Part shown: positions 52,407-61,666 of the stretch, in pieces
Numbering within the stretch: position 1 is the first letter of the stretch
How the letters are laid out: each line of letters opens with the position of its first letter
Origin: Rohdeia mirabilis
Lineage (GTDB): Bacteria; Planctomycetota; UBA1135; GCA-002686595
NCBI GenBank assembly: GCA_007750655.1
Contig: CP036290.1
Span: 2,356,001-2,420,000 of the forward strand
Length of the DNA: 64,000 nt
Direction: 5' to 3'
Translations under genes and position numbers: made by a program
The notes under the pieces: model-generated
Seen by the model: the letters and a program-made list of their open reading frames with translations, nothing else
The model's database searches: none
Told to the model about the DNA's origin: nothing

Positions 52407-53615
52407 TCAGTCGTGCGACTGCGCGGACGGAACCTGCGTGTCCAGGGTCTTGAGCTTGCTGCCCTTCTTGATGCGGCGGCGGCGTTCGGGGAGCAGGTCC
52501 TTCATCGACTCGCGCTTGCCGAAGCAGAGCAAACGGTCGCCGCCCTCGAGCACGCGCGCGCCCCGGGGGTTGGGGATGGTCGTCCGTCCACGGTGCAGCG
52601 CGAGAACCACGATGTCCTTCTCGCGCAGGTCCGTGGCCTCGATCGCCATGCCCACGAAGGACGAGCCCTCGGGGATGTGGAGCTCGCTGACGCCGTAGCC
52701 CTTGCTGACGGTGAGGCGTTGACGGATGTCCAGCTCGGGGAAGCGGACGTGCTCCTGGGCGTAGTCCATGATCGCGCCCGCGATGTCGATGTTGGTGGCG
52801 CCTTCGATCCCCTCGAGGCCGGGCGACGAGTTGACCTCCATGATCTGCGGTCCGGTCGAGCTCTCGAGCATGTCCACGCCTGCGACCTGGAGGTTCATGA
52901 TCTGTGCGGCCCGAACGGCGGCTTCCTCGTAGGCCGGTTCCAGCTCGACGACCTCGGTGCGTCCGCCGCGGTGGACGTTGCTGCGGAACTCGGAGCCTTG
53001 GGCCACGCGGCGCATGGCACCGACGACGCGGTCGCCGACCACGAAGGCACGAATGTCCTTGCCTCGGCTCTCGGCCACGAACTTCTGGATGAGCACGTTC
53101 TGCTTGGTGCTCTGCAGCGTTTCGATGATCGCTTCGGCGACCTTGTTGTTGTCCGCCAGGATGACGCCCACGCCCTGCGTCCCTTCGAGCAGCTTGATGA
53201 TGACCGGAGCGCCGCCGATGCGCTCGATCGCCGGTAGCACGTCGCTGCGATTCTTCACGAACTCCGTGGCGGGGATCCCGATGTCGTGCTTCGACAGGAT
53301 CTGCAGGGACCGCAGCTTGTCGCGCGAGTTCGTGATCCCGTTGGCTCCGTTCATGCAGAAGACGTCCATCTGCTCGAACTGGCGGACCACCGCGGTGCCG
53401 AAGTAGGTGATGGAGGCGCCGATCCGCGGGATCACCACGTCGTAGCTCGATAGGCTCTTGCCCTTGTAGTAGAGGTCCGGGCTGCCCTTGTCGAGGTCGA
53501 TGGAGAAGCGCAGCGTGTTGAGCACGCGGACGTGGTGCCCCCGAGCCAGCGCCGCTTCCTTGAGGCGTCGGGTGCTGTAGCAGTTCGGGCTGCGGGAAAT
53601 GATCGCGATCTTCAT
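52407..53615 (-). CDS. rimK: RimK-type ATP-grasp glutamate ligase fused to an RCK_C domain
   Basis: The protein has 402 residues. Residues 1-295 are a RimK ligase: N-terminal M-K-I-A-I-I-S-R, V-I-P-R-I-G-A-S-I-T, K141 in I-I-K-L-L-E-G-T-Q-G-V-G-V, Q-K-F-V-A-E-S-R-G-K-D-I-R, and metal ligands Asp248, Glu260 and Asn262 in I-M-E-V-N-S-S-P-G. E. coli RimK adds glutamates to ribosomal protein S6. Residues 305-376 are an RCK_C (TrkA-C) domain: E-L-H-I-P-E-G-S-S-F-V-G, T-T-I-P-N-P, and L-E-G-G-D-R-L-L-C-F-G. Such domains bind regulatory ligands in potassium channels. The gene lies 60 bases downstream of an AstE-like deacylase, a frequent RimK neighbour. Confidence 0.88.
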   Translation of the reverse strand: MKIAIISRSPNCYSTRRLKEAALARGHHVRVLNTLRFSIDLDKGSPDLYYKGKSLSSYDVVIPRIGASITYFGTAVVRQFEQMDVFCMNGANGITNSRDKLRSLQILSKHDIGIPATEFVKNRSDVLPAIERIGGAPVIIKLLEGTQGVGVILADNNKVAEAIIETLQSTKQNVLIQKFVAESRGKDIRAFVVGDRVVGAMRRVAQGSEFRSNVHRGGRTEVVELEPAYEEAAVRAAQIMNLQVAGVDMLESSTGPQIMEVNSSPGLEGIEGATNIDIAGAIMDYAQEHVRFPELDIRQRLTVSKGYGVSELHIPEGSSFVGMAIEATDLREKDIVVLALHRGRTTIPNPRGARVLEGGDRLLCFGKRESMKDLLPERRRRIKKGSKLKTLDTQVPSAQSHD

Positions 53616-53675
53616 CGGTCTGGCCGGCGTGGTGACGATTCGGGCGGCGGGTGTGGTCGAGGACGAGTGCGGTGC

Positions 53676-54692
53676 TCAGGTGGGCGGATCGTGCACGCCC
53701 TGGAAGTAGTCGACTTCATCGGCGGCGGTGTCGAGCTTCTCGAAGACGGCGACGTGGAAGAGCGCGTCCCCTTCGTTGACCAATGGCAGGTTCGTGCGAC
53801 CGATGAGCACGCCGGACGTGGGGGCGACGACCTGGGTCTCCTCGGTACCGAGCGGGTCGGACACCGCGCCCAGGCGTTGGCCCTTCTCGATCCGTGCGCC
53901 GACCGTGAGCTGCGAGACGAGGATCCCGCTCTCGGGCGCGCGGATCCAGGTGCTGCCGTGCGCGACGAACGGCTCGACGGGCCGCCTCTGCGACTTCGAG
54001 GCCGGCAGCATGTCGAGGCTGCGCATGACCGAGAGCACGCCGCGCAGTCCGGCCTTGATGGCGAGCTCGTCGAAGCGCAGGGCCTCTCCGGCTTCGTACA
54101 CGATGATCGGAACCCCCAGGACGCTGACCGCCTGACGCAACGAGCCCGGGCGCAGCTCGGCGTCGATGATGACCGGTGCTCCGAAACTGCGCGCGAGTTC
54201 CTCGACGCCAGGTTCCGCGAGACTCGCGCGGAGTTGGGGGAGGTTCGAACGGTGCATCGAGCCGGTGTGCAGGTCGATGCCGTGAGTGGCCTTCTCGACG
54301 ACTTCTTGCAGGAACGTGTTCGCGAGGCGAGCGCCGAGCGAGCCCTTCGATGAGCCGGGGAAGCAGCGGTTGAGGTCGCGGCGATCGGGCAGGTAGCGCG
54401 TCTGGGCGATGAAGCCGTAGACGTTCACGATCGGGACGGCGATCAGGGCGCCGCGCATCTGCTTGAGGACGCTCTGTCGCAGGAGCCGGCGAATGATCTC
54501 GACGCCGTTGATCTCGTCCCCGTGGACCGCCGCGCTCACGAACAGGCGCGGGCCGGGCTTGCGACCGTGCACGACGCGGACCGGCAGTGCGACGTCGCCG
54601 GCCGTGTAGCGCCGCGCGACGGGAATCTGGATGGTGGCCCGTGTGCCGGGCTTCACCTCCTCTCCGGCGATGATCAGGGGATCGGTGTTCAA
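53676..54692 (-). CDS. Succinylglutamate desuccinylase/aspartoacylase family zinc hydrolase
   Basis: The protein has 338 residues. The M14-type zinc site is visible: His57 and Glu60 in V-H-G-D-E, and His142 in D-L-H-T-G. R-D-L-N-R-C-F-P-G at 105-112 is the substrate-carboxylate motif. Y-E-A-G-E near residue 200 supplies the catalytic glutamate. The last 90 residues form a barrel-sandwich domain (S-G-I-L-V-S-Q-L-T-V-G, then V-V-A-P-T-S-G-V-L-I-G). Members cleave N-acyl or gamma-glutamyl-like amide bonds. The operon with rimK suggests that it acts on, or edits, glutamylated products; this is inferred. Confidence 0.85.
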   Translation of the reverse strand: MNTDPLIIAGEEVKPGTRATIQIPVARRYTAGDVALPVRVVHGRKPGPRLFVSAAVHGDEINGVEIIRRLLRQSVLKQMRGALIAVPIVNVYGFIAQTRYLPDRRDLNRCFPGSSKGSLGARLANTFLQEVVEKATHGIDLHTGSMHRSNLPQLRASLAEPGVEELARSFGAPVIIDAELRPGSLRQAVSVLGVPIIVYEAGEALRFDELAIKAGLRGVLSVMRSLDMLPASKSQRRPVEPFVAHGSTWIRAPESGILVSQLTVGARIEKGQRLGAVSDPLGTEETQVVAPTSGVLIGRTNLPLVNEGDALFHVAVFEKLDTAADEVDYFQGVHDPPT

Positions 54693-54782
54693 GCGACTGC
54701 GATGCGTTCTGGGGGACGGCGCGCGTCCTGCGGAGCGTGCGGACCGGTGGACGGGCGCCAGGGGCTGCGCTCTTCCGGCCGG

Positions 54783-54813
54783 ACTCTACTCCGTGCGCGT
54801 CCGCGCCCGTCAA
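54783..54813 (-). promoter_or_regulatory. Candidate promoter of the AstE-like/rimK operon
   Basis: On the minus strand TTGACG (54813-54808) and TAGAGT (54788-54783) are 19 bases apart. The start would be about 85 bases before the first gene. Confidence 0.35.
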
Positions 54814-54957
54814 CTGATCGTGCCTGCTAGGGAGCGGACCGTCGTCGCACCCTTGCGGTCGGGCGCGCGGGTGCCGGATCGGCCCGGTCCGGGCCGGGCG
54901 TGCGTTGCAACGCTCGTGGCAGCGGGCGAGACTGCTCGACGGGCACCTACCCGCACC

Positions 54958-56178
54958 ATGGAACCGAGCACGAGAGGGACGACGGACCAGCGGAACGGCC
55001 GCGCGACCCGGGTCGCCGCCGCGCTGGCGTTCGTGCTCGCGCTCCTCGTCAAGCTGCCGCAGCTCGGGTTCGGGCACCGCGAGCCGGACGAGGTCATCTA
55101 CTGGCAGCTGGCTCAGCGGCTGTGGCAGGACGGGGTCTATTCGCTGCGCGGAACGCTGATGCTCGAGCGCCTGCCCGCGGCCATGTACGACCACGGGCTG
55201 TTCCACCACCCGCCGCTCTTCGCGGCGCTGCTCGGTCCCTGGGCGGTCGGTGACGCCGGACCCTATCCGCCGTCCTCGGCCATCTGGATCACCTGGATCG
55301 CACACGCGCTGTTCGCGGCCGCCACGGTGCACCTCGGCCTGCGGCTCGCCGCGGAGAACCGTCGGCGTCCCCTCGGGTCGATTCTGTGCGCGTCGGCGAG
55401 CGCCGCCTGCGTGTTCGACCCGTTCGGGTGGTTCGCGTCGCGCTTCCTTTGGATCGACTCGGTCTCGATGGCGCTCGCGGCGCTCGCGGTCGCAGTCGCG
55501 TTCGGAGCGACGTCGCGGCGGCGGTTCGTCCTGGCAGGGGTCCTGTGCGGCTGCGCCGGGCTGGCGAAGTTGACCGGACTCGTCGTCCTCCTCCCGGTGG
55601 TGGCCGAACGGCTGCTGCGCGACGACGGTGAGCGCGCACGTCGGGGCGGCGACCTCGCGGCGCTGCTGCTCCCGGCGACCGCGCTGGTGGGGGGCTGGTC
55701 GATCGTGTTCTGGTCCGCGACCGGCGCGCTCCTGCCGACGTGGATCGCACCGGACGCTGAGGTTCTCGCCCGCGACGCCCTGATGGCCGAAGGGTTCGGC
55801 CGTTCGCCCGCGACCTACCTGTGGCTCGTTCCCGCCGTGCAGCCGCTCGTGCTGTGGACCGCGGCGGCGCTCGCGATCGGGCAGCGATCTTCGTGCGCGA
55901 GCGTCCGGCCCCTCGTGCTGTGGTTCGCCGTGGGTGGAGCGGCGATCGCGGCCACCGGTTGGCTCGGCACGACGCCCGTCCTCACGCGGCAGCTCGCGCC
56001 GATCTACCCGGCGCTCTACGCGCTCGCGATCGTCGCCCTCTCCGAGCGACGGACCGTGGCCTGGCGCGCCACCTTCGTCCTGGCGACGGCGGTCGGCGCG
56101 CTCAACGGCGCACTCGCCGTGTACGGCACGTCCGTCTACGAGCTCTCGAGCGTGCTGCTGGGAGCGCCCGGCCGATGA
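54958..56178 (+). CDS. GT39/ArnT-like membrane glycosyltransferase
   Basis: The protein has 406 residues with about ten hydrophobic helices. The first loop carries H-R-E-P-D-E-V-I-Y-W, matching the acidic catalytic loop of the GT-C superfamily (GT39/GT83; protein mannosyltransferases and ArnT). H-P-P-L-F-A-A-L-L-G-P-W follows in the second loop. It would transfer a sugar from a lipid-linked donor on the outer face of the inner membrane, to protein, lipid A or a polymer. The acceptor is unknown. Confidence 0.75.
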   Translation: MEPSTRGTTDQRNGRATRVAAALAFVLALLVKLPQLGFGHREPDEVIYWQLAQRLWQDGVYSLRGTLMLERLPAAMYDHGLFHHPPLFAALLGPWAVGDAGPYPPSSAIWITWIAHALFAAATVHLGLRLAAENRRRPLGSILCASASAACVFDPFGWFASRFLWIDSVSMALAALAVAVAFGATSRRRFVLAGVLCGCAGLAKLTGLVVLLPVVAERLLRDDGERARRGGDLAALLLPATALVGGWSIVFWSATGALLPTWIAPDAEVLARDALMAEGFGRSPATYLWLVPAVQPLVLWTAAALAIGQRSSCASVRPLVLWFAVGGAAIAATGWLGTTPVLTRQLAPIYPALYALAIVALSERRTVAWRATFVLATAVGALNGALAVYGTSVYELSSVLLGAPGR

Positions 56179-56205
56179 CGCGACGAGGAACCCGCGGCGT
56201 CGGAT

Positions 56206-57141
56206 TCAGTGCGCGCGCGGGTGGGCCCGTTCGTAGGCCTCGCGCAGGTGTTCGTTGCTGACGTGCGTGTAGATCTGCGTCGTGACCAGGTGCGCGTGTC
56301 CGAGCAGTTCCTGCACCGAGCGCAGGTCCGCACCGCGATCGAGCAGGTGCGTCGCGAAGGAGTGCCGCAGCGTGTGCGGCGTCGCGTGGCGCCGGATCCC
56401 AGCTCGCAGCGCGAGCCCCGAGACGATGCGCTGCAGCGAGCGCGTCGTGAGTCGACCACCGCGGCTGTTGAGGAAGACCGCCGACTCGTGACCCGGCAGG
56501 GGGCGCGGTCGCTCGGGGTCGTCGAGGTACGCGGCGAGGGCGCGCACCGCGTGGCTTCCGAGCGGTGCCAGCCGTTCCTTGCGGCCCTTGCCGAGGACGC
56601 GAACGAGCATCTGTTCGAAGTCGACGTCCAACCGCTCGAGTCCGACGGTCTCGGCGGCACGCGTCCCGGCCGAGTACATGACTTCGAGCAACGCGCGGTC
56701 GCGCCGACCACTCGGCGTCGAGACGTCGGGGGCGAACAGGAGGCTCTCGATCTCGCCCTCCGACAGGCCGCTCGGCAACGGGCGACCGCGGCGCGCACTG
56801 CGCAGCCCCGTGGCCGGGTGGACCTCGAGCGCTCCTTCGCGGACGAGATGGCGGTAGAAGCCGCGGACCGACGACAGCTTGCGTTGGATGCTGGTGCGTG
56901 CGAGTCCGCGTTCGTCGAGTGCCGCCAGATAGCGGCGCAGGTGGCGCGGTGTCGTGCGCTCGGGTTCGTCGACCCCGATCGCGCCCAGCGTGACCGCGAG
57001 TTCGAGCAAGTCGGCCCGGTAGGCGCGCTGGGTGTGCTCCGAGCCTCCGCGCGTTCCGACGCGGTGCGCCAGGTAGCGCTCGATCCAGCGCACGAACGGC
57101 GCCGGAGCGGCGGCCAGATCGATGGGGGCGGCGTCGCTCAC
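56206..57141 (-). CDS. xerC: Tyrosine recombinase XerC/XerD type
   Basis: The protein has 311 residues from the GTG at 57141, preceded by TACAGT six bases upstream. The N-terminal SAM-like core-binding domain (about 12-105) is followed by the catalytic domain. Catalytic residues are Arg161 (S-A-G-T-R), Lys185 (G-K-G), His256 and Arg259 (H-T-L-R-H), His282 (L-G-H) and nucleophile Tyr291 (I-Y-T-H). It resolves chromosome dimers at dif. Whether it is XerC or XerD cannot be settled alone. A start at 57204 is also open but adds a non-conserved 21 residues. Confidence 0.88.
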   Translation of the reverse strand: MSDAAPIDLAAAPAPFVRWIERYLAHRVGTRGGSEHTQRAYRADLLELAVTLGAIGVDEPERTTPRHLRRYLAALDERGLARTSIQRKLSSVRGFYRHLVREGALEVHPATGLRSARRGRPLPSGLSEGEIESLLFAPDVSTPSGRRDRALLEVMYSAGTRAAETVGLERLDVDFEQMLVRVLGKGRKERLAPLGSHAVRALAAYLDDPERPRPLPGHESAVFLNSRGGRLTTRSLQRIVSGLALRAGIRRHATPHTLRHSFATHLLDRGADLRSVQELLGHAHLVTTQIYTHVSNEHLREAYERAHPRAH

Positions 57142-57147
57142 GGGCCG

Positions 57148-57153
57148 ACTGTA
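57148..57153 (-). promoter_or_regulatory. Candidate -10 hexamer of xerC, leaderless
   Basis: On the minus strand TACAGT ends six bases before the GTG at 57141, which also argues for that start. Confidence 0.45.
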
Positions 57154-57265
57154 GTCCCGAAGGCGCTCGTGAACGGGCGCGGGCTCGGCGCGCGCGATGC
57201 GCACGTCCGAGCCCTGGGGCGGGATCGGGTCCCGCGGCGTCCTGGGTGGGCGGAGTCGGACCGAC

Positions 57266-57691
57266 TCAGCGCGCGCTCGGAGCCTTCTCGTCCTTCTTGG
57301 CGGGCGCGTCGGTCTTCTCCGACTTGGTGGCCGGCAGCGCGGCTTCGAGTCCGTCGACGTAGCCGCGGAATCCGGCGAGCAGGACCTCGCGCGACTTCGG
57401 GTTGATCCCGGCCGTGAAGCCGTTCTTCTCGGCGTCGGCGAGGCTCGTGCGCAGGGCGCTGGCCTGGCGCGACTGGGCGGCGAAGAAGCGCTCGAGCTGC
57501 GCGTTCTTCTGGGTCAGATGCTCGACGGACTGGACCATGGACTCGAGCTTGGCCTCGAGGGCCTCGACCCGCGGCTCGAGCTCGGTGGGAGCGTCGTCCT
57601 GGGCTCCGCGGATCTCGAAGGGGGCCAGCGAGGCCAGGACGGCGGCTCCGACGAGGCCGGCGAACGAGGTGTGCAGTGCAGCGCGCTTCAT
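57266..57691 (-). CDS. Exported coiled-coil protein of unknown function
   Basis: The protein has 141 residues with a signal peptide (F-A-G-L-V-G-A-A-V-L-A-S-L-A-P). Residues 38-85 form a heptad-rich coiled coil (V-E-A-L-E-A-K-L-E-S-M-V-Q-S-V-E-H-L). A short conserved-looking segment, I-N-P-K-S-R-E-V-L-L-A-G-F, precedes a Lys/Asp/Ala-rich tail. I do not recognise a family. It lies 61 bases upstream of the xerC ORF limit on the same strand. Confidence 0.6.
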   Translation of the reverse strand: MKRAALHTSFAGLVGAAVLASLAPFEIRGAQDDAPTELEPRVEALEAKLESMVQSVEHLTQKNAQLERFFAAQSRQASALRTSLADAEKNGFTAGINPKSREVLLAGFRGYVDGLEAALPATKSEKTDAPAKKDEKAPSAR

Positions 57692-57819
57692 GGGGGTCGC
57701 TATCGGCCCTTTCGGGTCGAAGCTTGACCTGTGGGCCGCCGCCGAGACTCAGGTGCGCACCCAGCGCTCGCGAGGCGGGCTCGATCGATCCCGCGGCCCC
57801 CAGTGGTCCGCCCGGACCC

Positions 57820-59160
57820 TCACTCGGTGGCGGGCTCGTCGATCACCGGCGGTGCGGGCAGACGGGCCATGAGACCGAGGGGCAGCAGCATCGCGAGCGC
57901 ACCGACGACGTACGGCGCGCTGCTGGACAGACTCCAGTAGGCCAGGCCGCCGAGGAAAGGGCCGATCGCCCGGGCCAGCGACCCCATCGAGCGGAACGTG
58001 CCCTGGGCGAGCCCCTGCCGGTTCGCGTGGGCGTAGCGCGACACCAGGGCGGACAGGCAGGGCATGACCATCGCGCTGCCGCTCGCCAGGAGGGCGAGTC
58101 CGACGTAGAGCTGGACGCCCGCGCCGCTCGAGCCGATGCCGGGTACGAATCCGACCAGACAGAAGCCCGGGATCAGGAGGGCGAGTCCGAGCGAGCCCAT
58201 GCGGCGCTCGCCGACGCGCGGCGCCATGCGGCGTACGACGCCGCCCTGGACGAACGCGATCATCAGTCCGATGAACACGAACATCGTGGCGTTGTCGCCC
58301 GGTCCGTACCCGAGTCGGTCGGTGGTCAGGAACACGAGCGTGAACTCCATGGCGGAGAACAGGATCATGTAGACCAGGTAGATCACGTGGGTGCGAGCGA
58401 TGCCGGGGACGCCGAGCTTCGCGGCCTTCAGGAAGTCGAAGGCGCCGGCGCGCTCACGCGGCGTGCTGCGGTCCAAGGTCTCCGGGAGTCGGAACGCGAC
58501 GAGCAGCCAGTTGACGAGTGCGAGCGCGAGGCTGACGGCGGCGGCCGACGAGAAGGGGTTGACGCCGTACTGCTCCCACAGCGGGCGGAAGGCGAGGACG
58601 TCGACGTAGGCGTAGGACAGGGCGCCGAGCGCCGGGCCGAGCACGAAGCCCAGTCCGATCGCGGCGCCGACCGCCGCCATGCCGCGCGAGCGCTCCCGCG
58701 GCGGATAGACGTCGGCGACGACCGCCGATGCCGTAGCGATGTTGCCAGCCATGACGCCCGCGACCAGGCGCGAGATCACGAGTAGGGCGAAGCTGCCCGC
58801 GACGAACCACAGACCGTAGGCCAGCATCGTTCCCGCCAACGTCACGAGCAGGACCGGGCGACGACCGACGCGGTCCGAGAGCCCTCCCCACAGCGGCGCG
58901 AACAGGAACTGAAGGAGCGAGTAGGCGGACCCCAGGACACCGCCGAACAGCGCGGTGACCGCGAAGTCCGCTCCGGCGCGGTCGCCGACCACCTGGACGA
59001 GCTGGGCATGGAGCTCTCCGATGGCGCTGCCCGGACCTTCCTTGTCGAGGTAGTGCTCGAGGAGCTCGGGAAAGAGGGGGAACAGGACGGAGAACCCGAT
59101 CAGGTCCAGGAGCACCGTCAGGAACACCGGACCCATCACCCGCGACTTCGCATTCGACAT
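57820..59160 (-). CDS. MFS transporter, TetA-like DHA1 family
   Basis: The protein has 446 residues with twelve hydrophobic helices. F-L-T-V-L-L-D-L-I-G-F-S-V-L-F-P is the TetA-type first helix with motif D1. Motif A is G-G-L-S-D-R-V-G-R-R-P-V between helices 2 and 3, and G-x-x-x-G-P-x-L-G-A (V-L-G-P-A-L-G-A) is motif C in helix 5, typical of drug/H+ antiporters. It probably exports a small molecule; the substrate is unknown. The ATG is preceded by TACAAC six bases upstream. Confidence 0.88.
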   Translation of the reverse strand: MSNAKSRVMGPVFLTVLLDLIGFSVLFPLFPELLEHYLDKEGPGSAIGELHAQLVQVVGDRAGADFAVTALFGGVLGSAYSLLQFLFAPLWGGLSDRVGRRPVLLVTLAGTMLAYGLWFVAGSFALLVISRLVAGVMAGNIATASAVVADVYPPRERSRGMAAVGAAIGLGFVLGPALGALSYAYVDVLAFRPLWEQYGVNPFSSAAAVSLALALVNWLLVAFRLPETLDRSTPRERAGAFDFLKAAKLGVPGIARTHVIYLVYMILFSAMEFTLVFLTTDRLGYGPGDNATMFVFIGLMIAFVQGGVVRRMAPRVGERRMGSLGLALLIPGFCLVGFVPGIGSSGAGVQLYVGLALLASGSAMVMPCLSALVSRYAHANRQGLAQGTFRSMGSLARAIGPFLGGLAYWSLSSSAPYVVGALAMLLPLGLMARLPAPPVIDEPATE

Positions 59161-59166
59161 GGCGAG

Positions 59167-59172
59167 GTTGTA
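59167..59172 (-). promoter_or_regulatory. Candidate -10 hexamer of MFS gene, leaderless
   Basis: On the minus strand TACAAC (four of six to TATAAT at the key positions except the last) ends six bases before the ATG. Confidence 0.35.
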
Positions 59173-59354
59173 CCCGGCACGCCAGGTGCGACCGCTCGCC
59201 CTCCCGACTTTCGAACCTGGGTGCACGCAGCAGGACGGGAGGTTCCTGGTGGCGGCGAGCGGGTCGGCGGAGTCTCGGGCCGTGCTGCGTTCGTCGAACG
59301 GAGCGACGGGGTGGCGGCACCGAGGCCTTCCGGTTCGGTGCCGCGCGCGCCAGG

Positions 59355-60836
59355 ATGGAGCGCGTGTCCGACATGCAACTCACGGGAACGCATCTTGATG
59401 GGTCCGCGACCGTTCGACGTCGCCGCACGGAGATCGTCGATCCGCCGCGTCCCGAGGCGCTGCTGCGACAGGTCGGTGACGAACGACGGCCGATCCTGTT
59501 CGCCGGTTCTTCCGGCCGGCCGGCTCGCCACGCCTGGCTGTGCTTCGATCCCGTGCGCGTGCTCGACGGAGTGCGGGACCTGGACGCGCTGCGTTCGGCG
59601 GTCCGCGCGTTGGAACTCGTCGGCGACGATCCCGCAGGGCCGTTCCTCGGGGGCTTCGCCGGTGTGCTCGCCTACGACCTGGGGCCGCACGGAGAGGCGC
59701 TCGACCTGCCGCCGGATCCCTGGGGGTGGCCGCCGATCGTCGGCGGGCTCTACACCGACCTCGTGCACTGGGACCTCGTCGCAGGGACGGCCGAGTTGAT
59801 CCTGCGCGAGGGAGACGACGAGCGGCGTTCCGACGCTCGAAGGGCGGAGCTGCTCGCGTGCATCGAACGGGCTCGCGAGGGTCACGGAGCCGCGCGCTCC
59901 GAACCGGCGTGCGACGCGCCCGTCGACCCGCTCGAGCGCCGCACCTCCGCCGAACGCTTCCGCGCGAACGTCGAGCGCGCGCGCACGCAGATCGCCGACG
60001 GTTCCTACTACCAGGCCAATCTCTCGCACCGCTTCACCACGCAGGTGCGCCGTCCTCCGCACGAGCTCTACGAGGCGTTGACGCGGACGAATCCGGCGCC
60101 GTACATGGGCTACATGTCCCATCCGGGTGGGGCGATCCTGTCGTCGTCGCCCGAGCTGTTGTTCGAGTTCGACGGCCGCGTCGCCCGCAGTCGTCCGATC
60201 AAGGGCACGTGCAAGCGCGCGCTCGAGCCCGAGGCCGACGAACGTGCCGCACGCGCGCTGCTCGCGAGTGCCAAGGATCGCGCCGAACTGGCGATGATCG
60301 TCGATCTGGTGCGGAACGATCTCGGCCGCGTCGCGACCGCGGGCGGCGTGTCGGTGCCCGAGGCCGTCGCGGTCGAGACGTTCTCGCACGTGCACCATCT
60401 GGTCGGAACCATCGAGGCGACGGTGCGACCGGACGTCGACGCGTTCGACGTCCTGGCCGCGCTCTTCCCCGGAGGGTCGATCACGGGCGCGCCCAAGCTG
60501 GCGGCGATGGATGCGATCGCCGTGCTCGAAGGCGAGGGACGCGGTCCGTTCACCGGCTCGCTGGGTTGGATCGGCACGGACGGCGCGGCGTGCTTCAACA
60601 TCCTGATCCGCACCCTTCTCACGCGGCCGATCGAAGCGGACCTGCACGAGGTGTCGTTCCGCGTTGGCGGCGGGATCACCTGGCGCTCCGACCCGTGGGC
60701 CGAGGACGAGGAGACCCTGGCGAAGGCGGAGGGGTTGGTGCGCGCGCTCGAGTCGGACCACAGGGACGCCGAGGTGAAGGAGTCGAGGGGTGACGCTGGC
60801 GGCGCGATCGCGAAGGAGCGAGGAGCGGACCGATGA
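59355..60836 (+). CDS. pabB: Aminodeoxychorismate synthase component I
   Basis: The protein has 493 residues. The chorismate-binding domain has Y-Q-A-N-L-S-H-R-F near residue 219, S-S-S-P-E-L-L-F, P-I-K-G-T at 281-285 and P-G-G-S-I-T-G-A-P-K near residue 375. Lys283 in P-I-K-G-T is the residue that forms a covalent intermediate in PabB; anthranilate synthases have Ala there. It makes 4-amino-4-deoxychorismate for folate, using ammonia from a PabA. The stop overlaps the pabC start (A-T-G-A). GTG at 59364, preceded by CAGGAT, is an alternative start. Confidence 0.93.
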   Translation: MERVSDMQLTGTHLDGSATVRRRRTEIVDPPRPEALLRQVGDERRPILFAGSSGRPARHAWLCFDPVRVLDGVRDLDALRSAVRALELVGDDPAGPFLGGFAGVLAYDLGPHGEALDLPPDPWGWPPIVGGLYTDLVHWDLVAGTAELILREGDDERRSDARRAELLACIERAREGHGAARSEPACDAPVDPLERRTSAERFRANVERARTQIADGSYYQANLSHRFTTQVRRPPHELYEALTRTNPAPYMGYMSHPGGAILSSSPELLFEFDGRVARSRPIKGTCKRALEPEADERAARALLASAKDRAELAMIVDLVRNDLGRVATAGGVSVPEAVAVETFSHVHHLVGTIEATVRPDVDAFDVLAALFPGGSITGAPKLAAMDAIAVLEGEGRGPFTGSLGWIGTDGAACFNILIRTLLTRPIEADLHEVSFRVGGGITWRSDPWAEDEETLAKAEGLVRALESDHRDAEVKESRGDAGGAIAKERGADR

Positions 60837-61666
60837 GCGCGGACCCGCGCGAACGTTGGGTCGTGCTCGGCGGCCAGGTCGTGGCCGTGGACGAAGCGCG
60901 CATCGATCCCCGCGATCCCGCCGTCACCGGTGGGGCGGCACTGCTCGAGACGTTCGCCGTGGTCGGGGGGAGCGCGCTGCTCTTCGAACAGCACCTCGAA
61001 CGCCTGAACCGTTCCGAGGCCGAACTCGGCTGGGCGCGCACGCCGGCCGCAGCCGTGCGCGGGGGCATCGAAGGTCTGCTCGCGGCCTGCGGTGTCGACT
61101 CCGGAGCGCTGCGCCTCGTGCGGTCACCCGGTCCACCCGGGGGCCCGGACACGGTGCTGCTCGGACTGCGAGCACTGCCAGAACCTCCGGCCGAGGGTCT
61201 CGACCTCGTGGTGGACGACGGGACGTGGGCTGCTCCGTCCGGCTTCGACGGACACAAGCACACGGGCCGTCTCGCTCGCACGCTCCTGCGCGAGCGGGCC
61301 CGGCAGCGGGGCGCCTGGGACGCCCTGCTCGTCGGACGTGACGGCGCCGTGCTCGAGGCGACCTGCGCGAACCTTGTGGTGGTCGGTCGCGACGGTCTGG
61401 TTCGCACACCGCCGCTCGAGCATGGGGTCCTCCCGGGGGTGGTGCGGCAGATCCTGGTGGACGCCGGGGAGGTCCAGGAAGGGCGATTGCTGGTCTCGCA
61501 CCTGTCCGACGCCCGCGAGGTGCTCTTGACGAGCTCCCTGATAGGATGCCGGGGCGCGCGCAGGCTCTTCGCCGGCCCCCAGGGGCCCAAGCGGGAGCTG
61601 CCGGGTGCCGAGGGGTCCGTAGCGATCAGGCTGCGGGCGCGGCTCGGGGTCCGGGTTCCGGGCTAG
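60833..61666 (+). CDS. pabC: Aminodeoxychorismate lyase (class IV PLP aminotransferase family)
   Basis: The protein has 277 residues and is translationally coupled to pabB by a 4-base overlap. Class IV motifs are G-G-A-A-L-L-E-T-F near residue 33, the PLP lysine in G-H-K-H-T-G-R near residue 143, D-A-L-L-V-G-R-D-G-A-V-L-E-A-T-C-A-N-L near residue 163, and G-V-L-P-G-V-V-R. Position after pabB fixes the likely reaction: release of pyruvate to give p-aminobenzoate. The last 20 residues are encoded partly by a tandem repeat that starts at 61654. Confidence 0.88.
   Translation: MSADPRERWVVLGGQVVAVDEARIDPRDPAVTGGAALLETFAVVGGSALLFEQHLERLNRSEAELGWARTPAAAVRGGIEGLLAACGVDSGALRLVRSPGPPGGPDTVLLGLRALPEPPAEGLDLVVDDGTWAAPSGFDGHKHTGRLARTLLRERARQRGAWDALLVGRDGAVLEATCANLVVVGRDGLVRTPPLEHGVLPGVVRQILVDAGEVQEGRLLVSHLSDAREVLLTSSLIGCRGARRLFAGPQGPKRELPGAEGSVAIRLRARLGVRVPG

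Noticed and set aside
56206..57141. Tyrosine recombinase as a sign of an integrated element
   Set aside because: Length and motifs fit housekeeping XerC/XerD, and no phage, transposase, cargo or attachment repeats lie around it.
59355..60836. Anthranilate synthase trpE instead of pabB
   Set aside because: The P-I-K-G-T lysine and the coupled pabC point to aminodeoxychorismate synthase.
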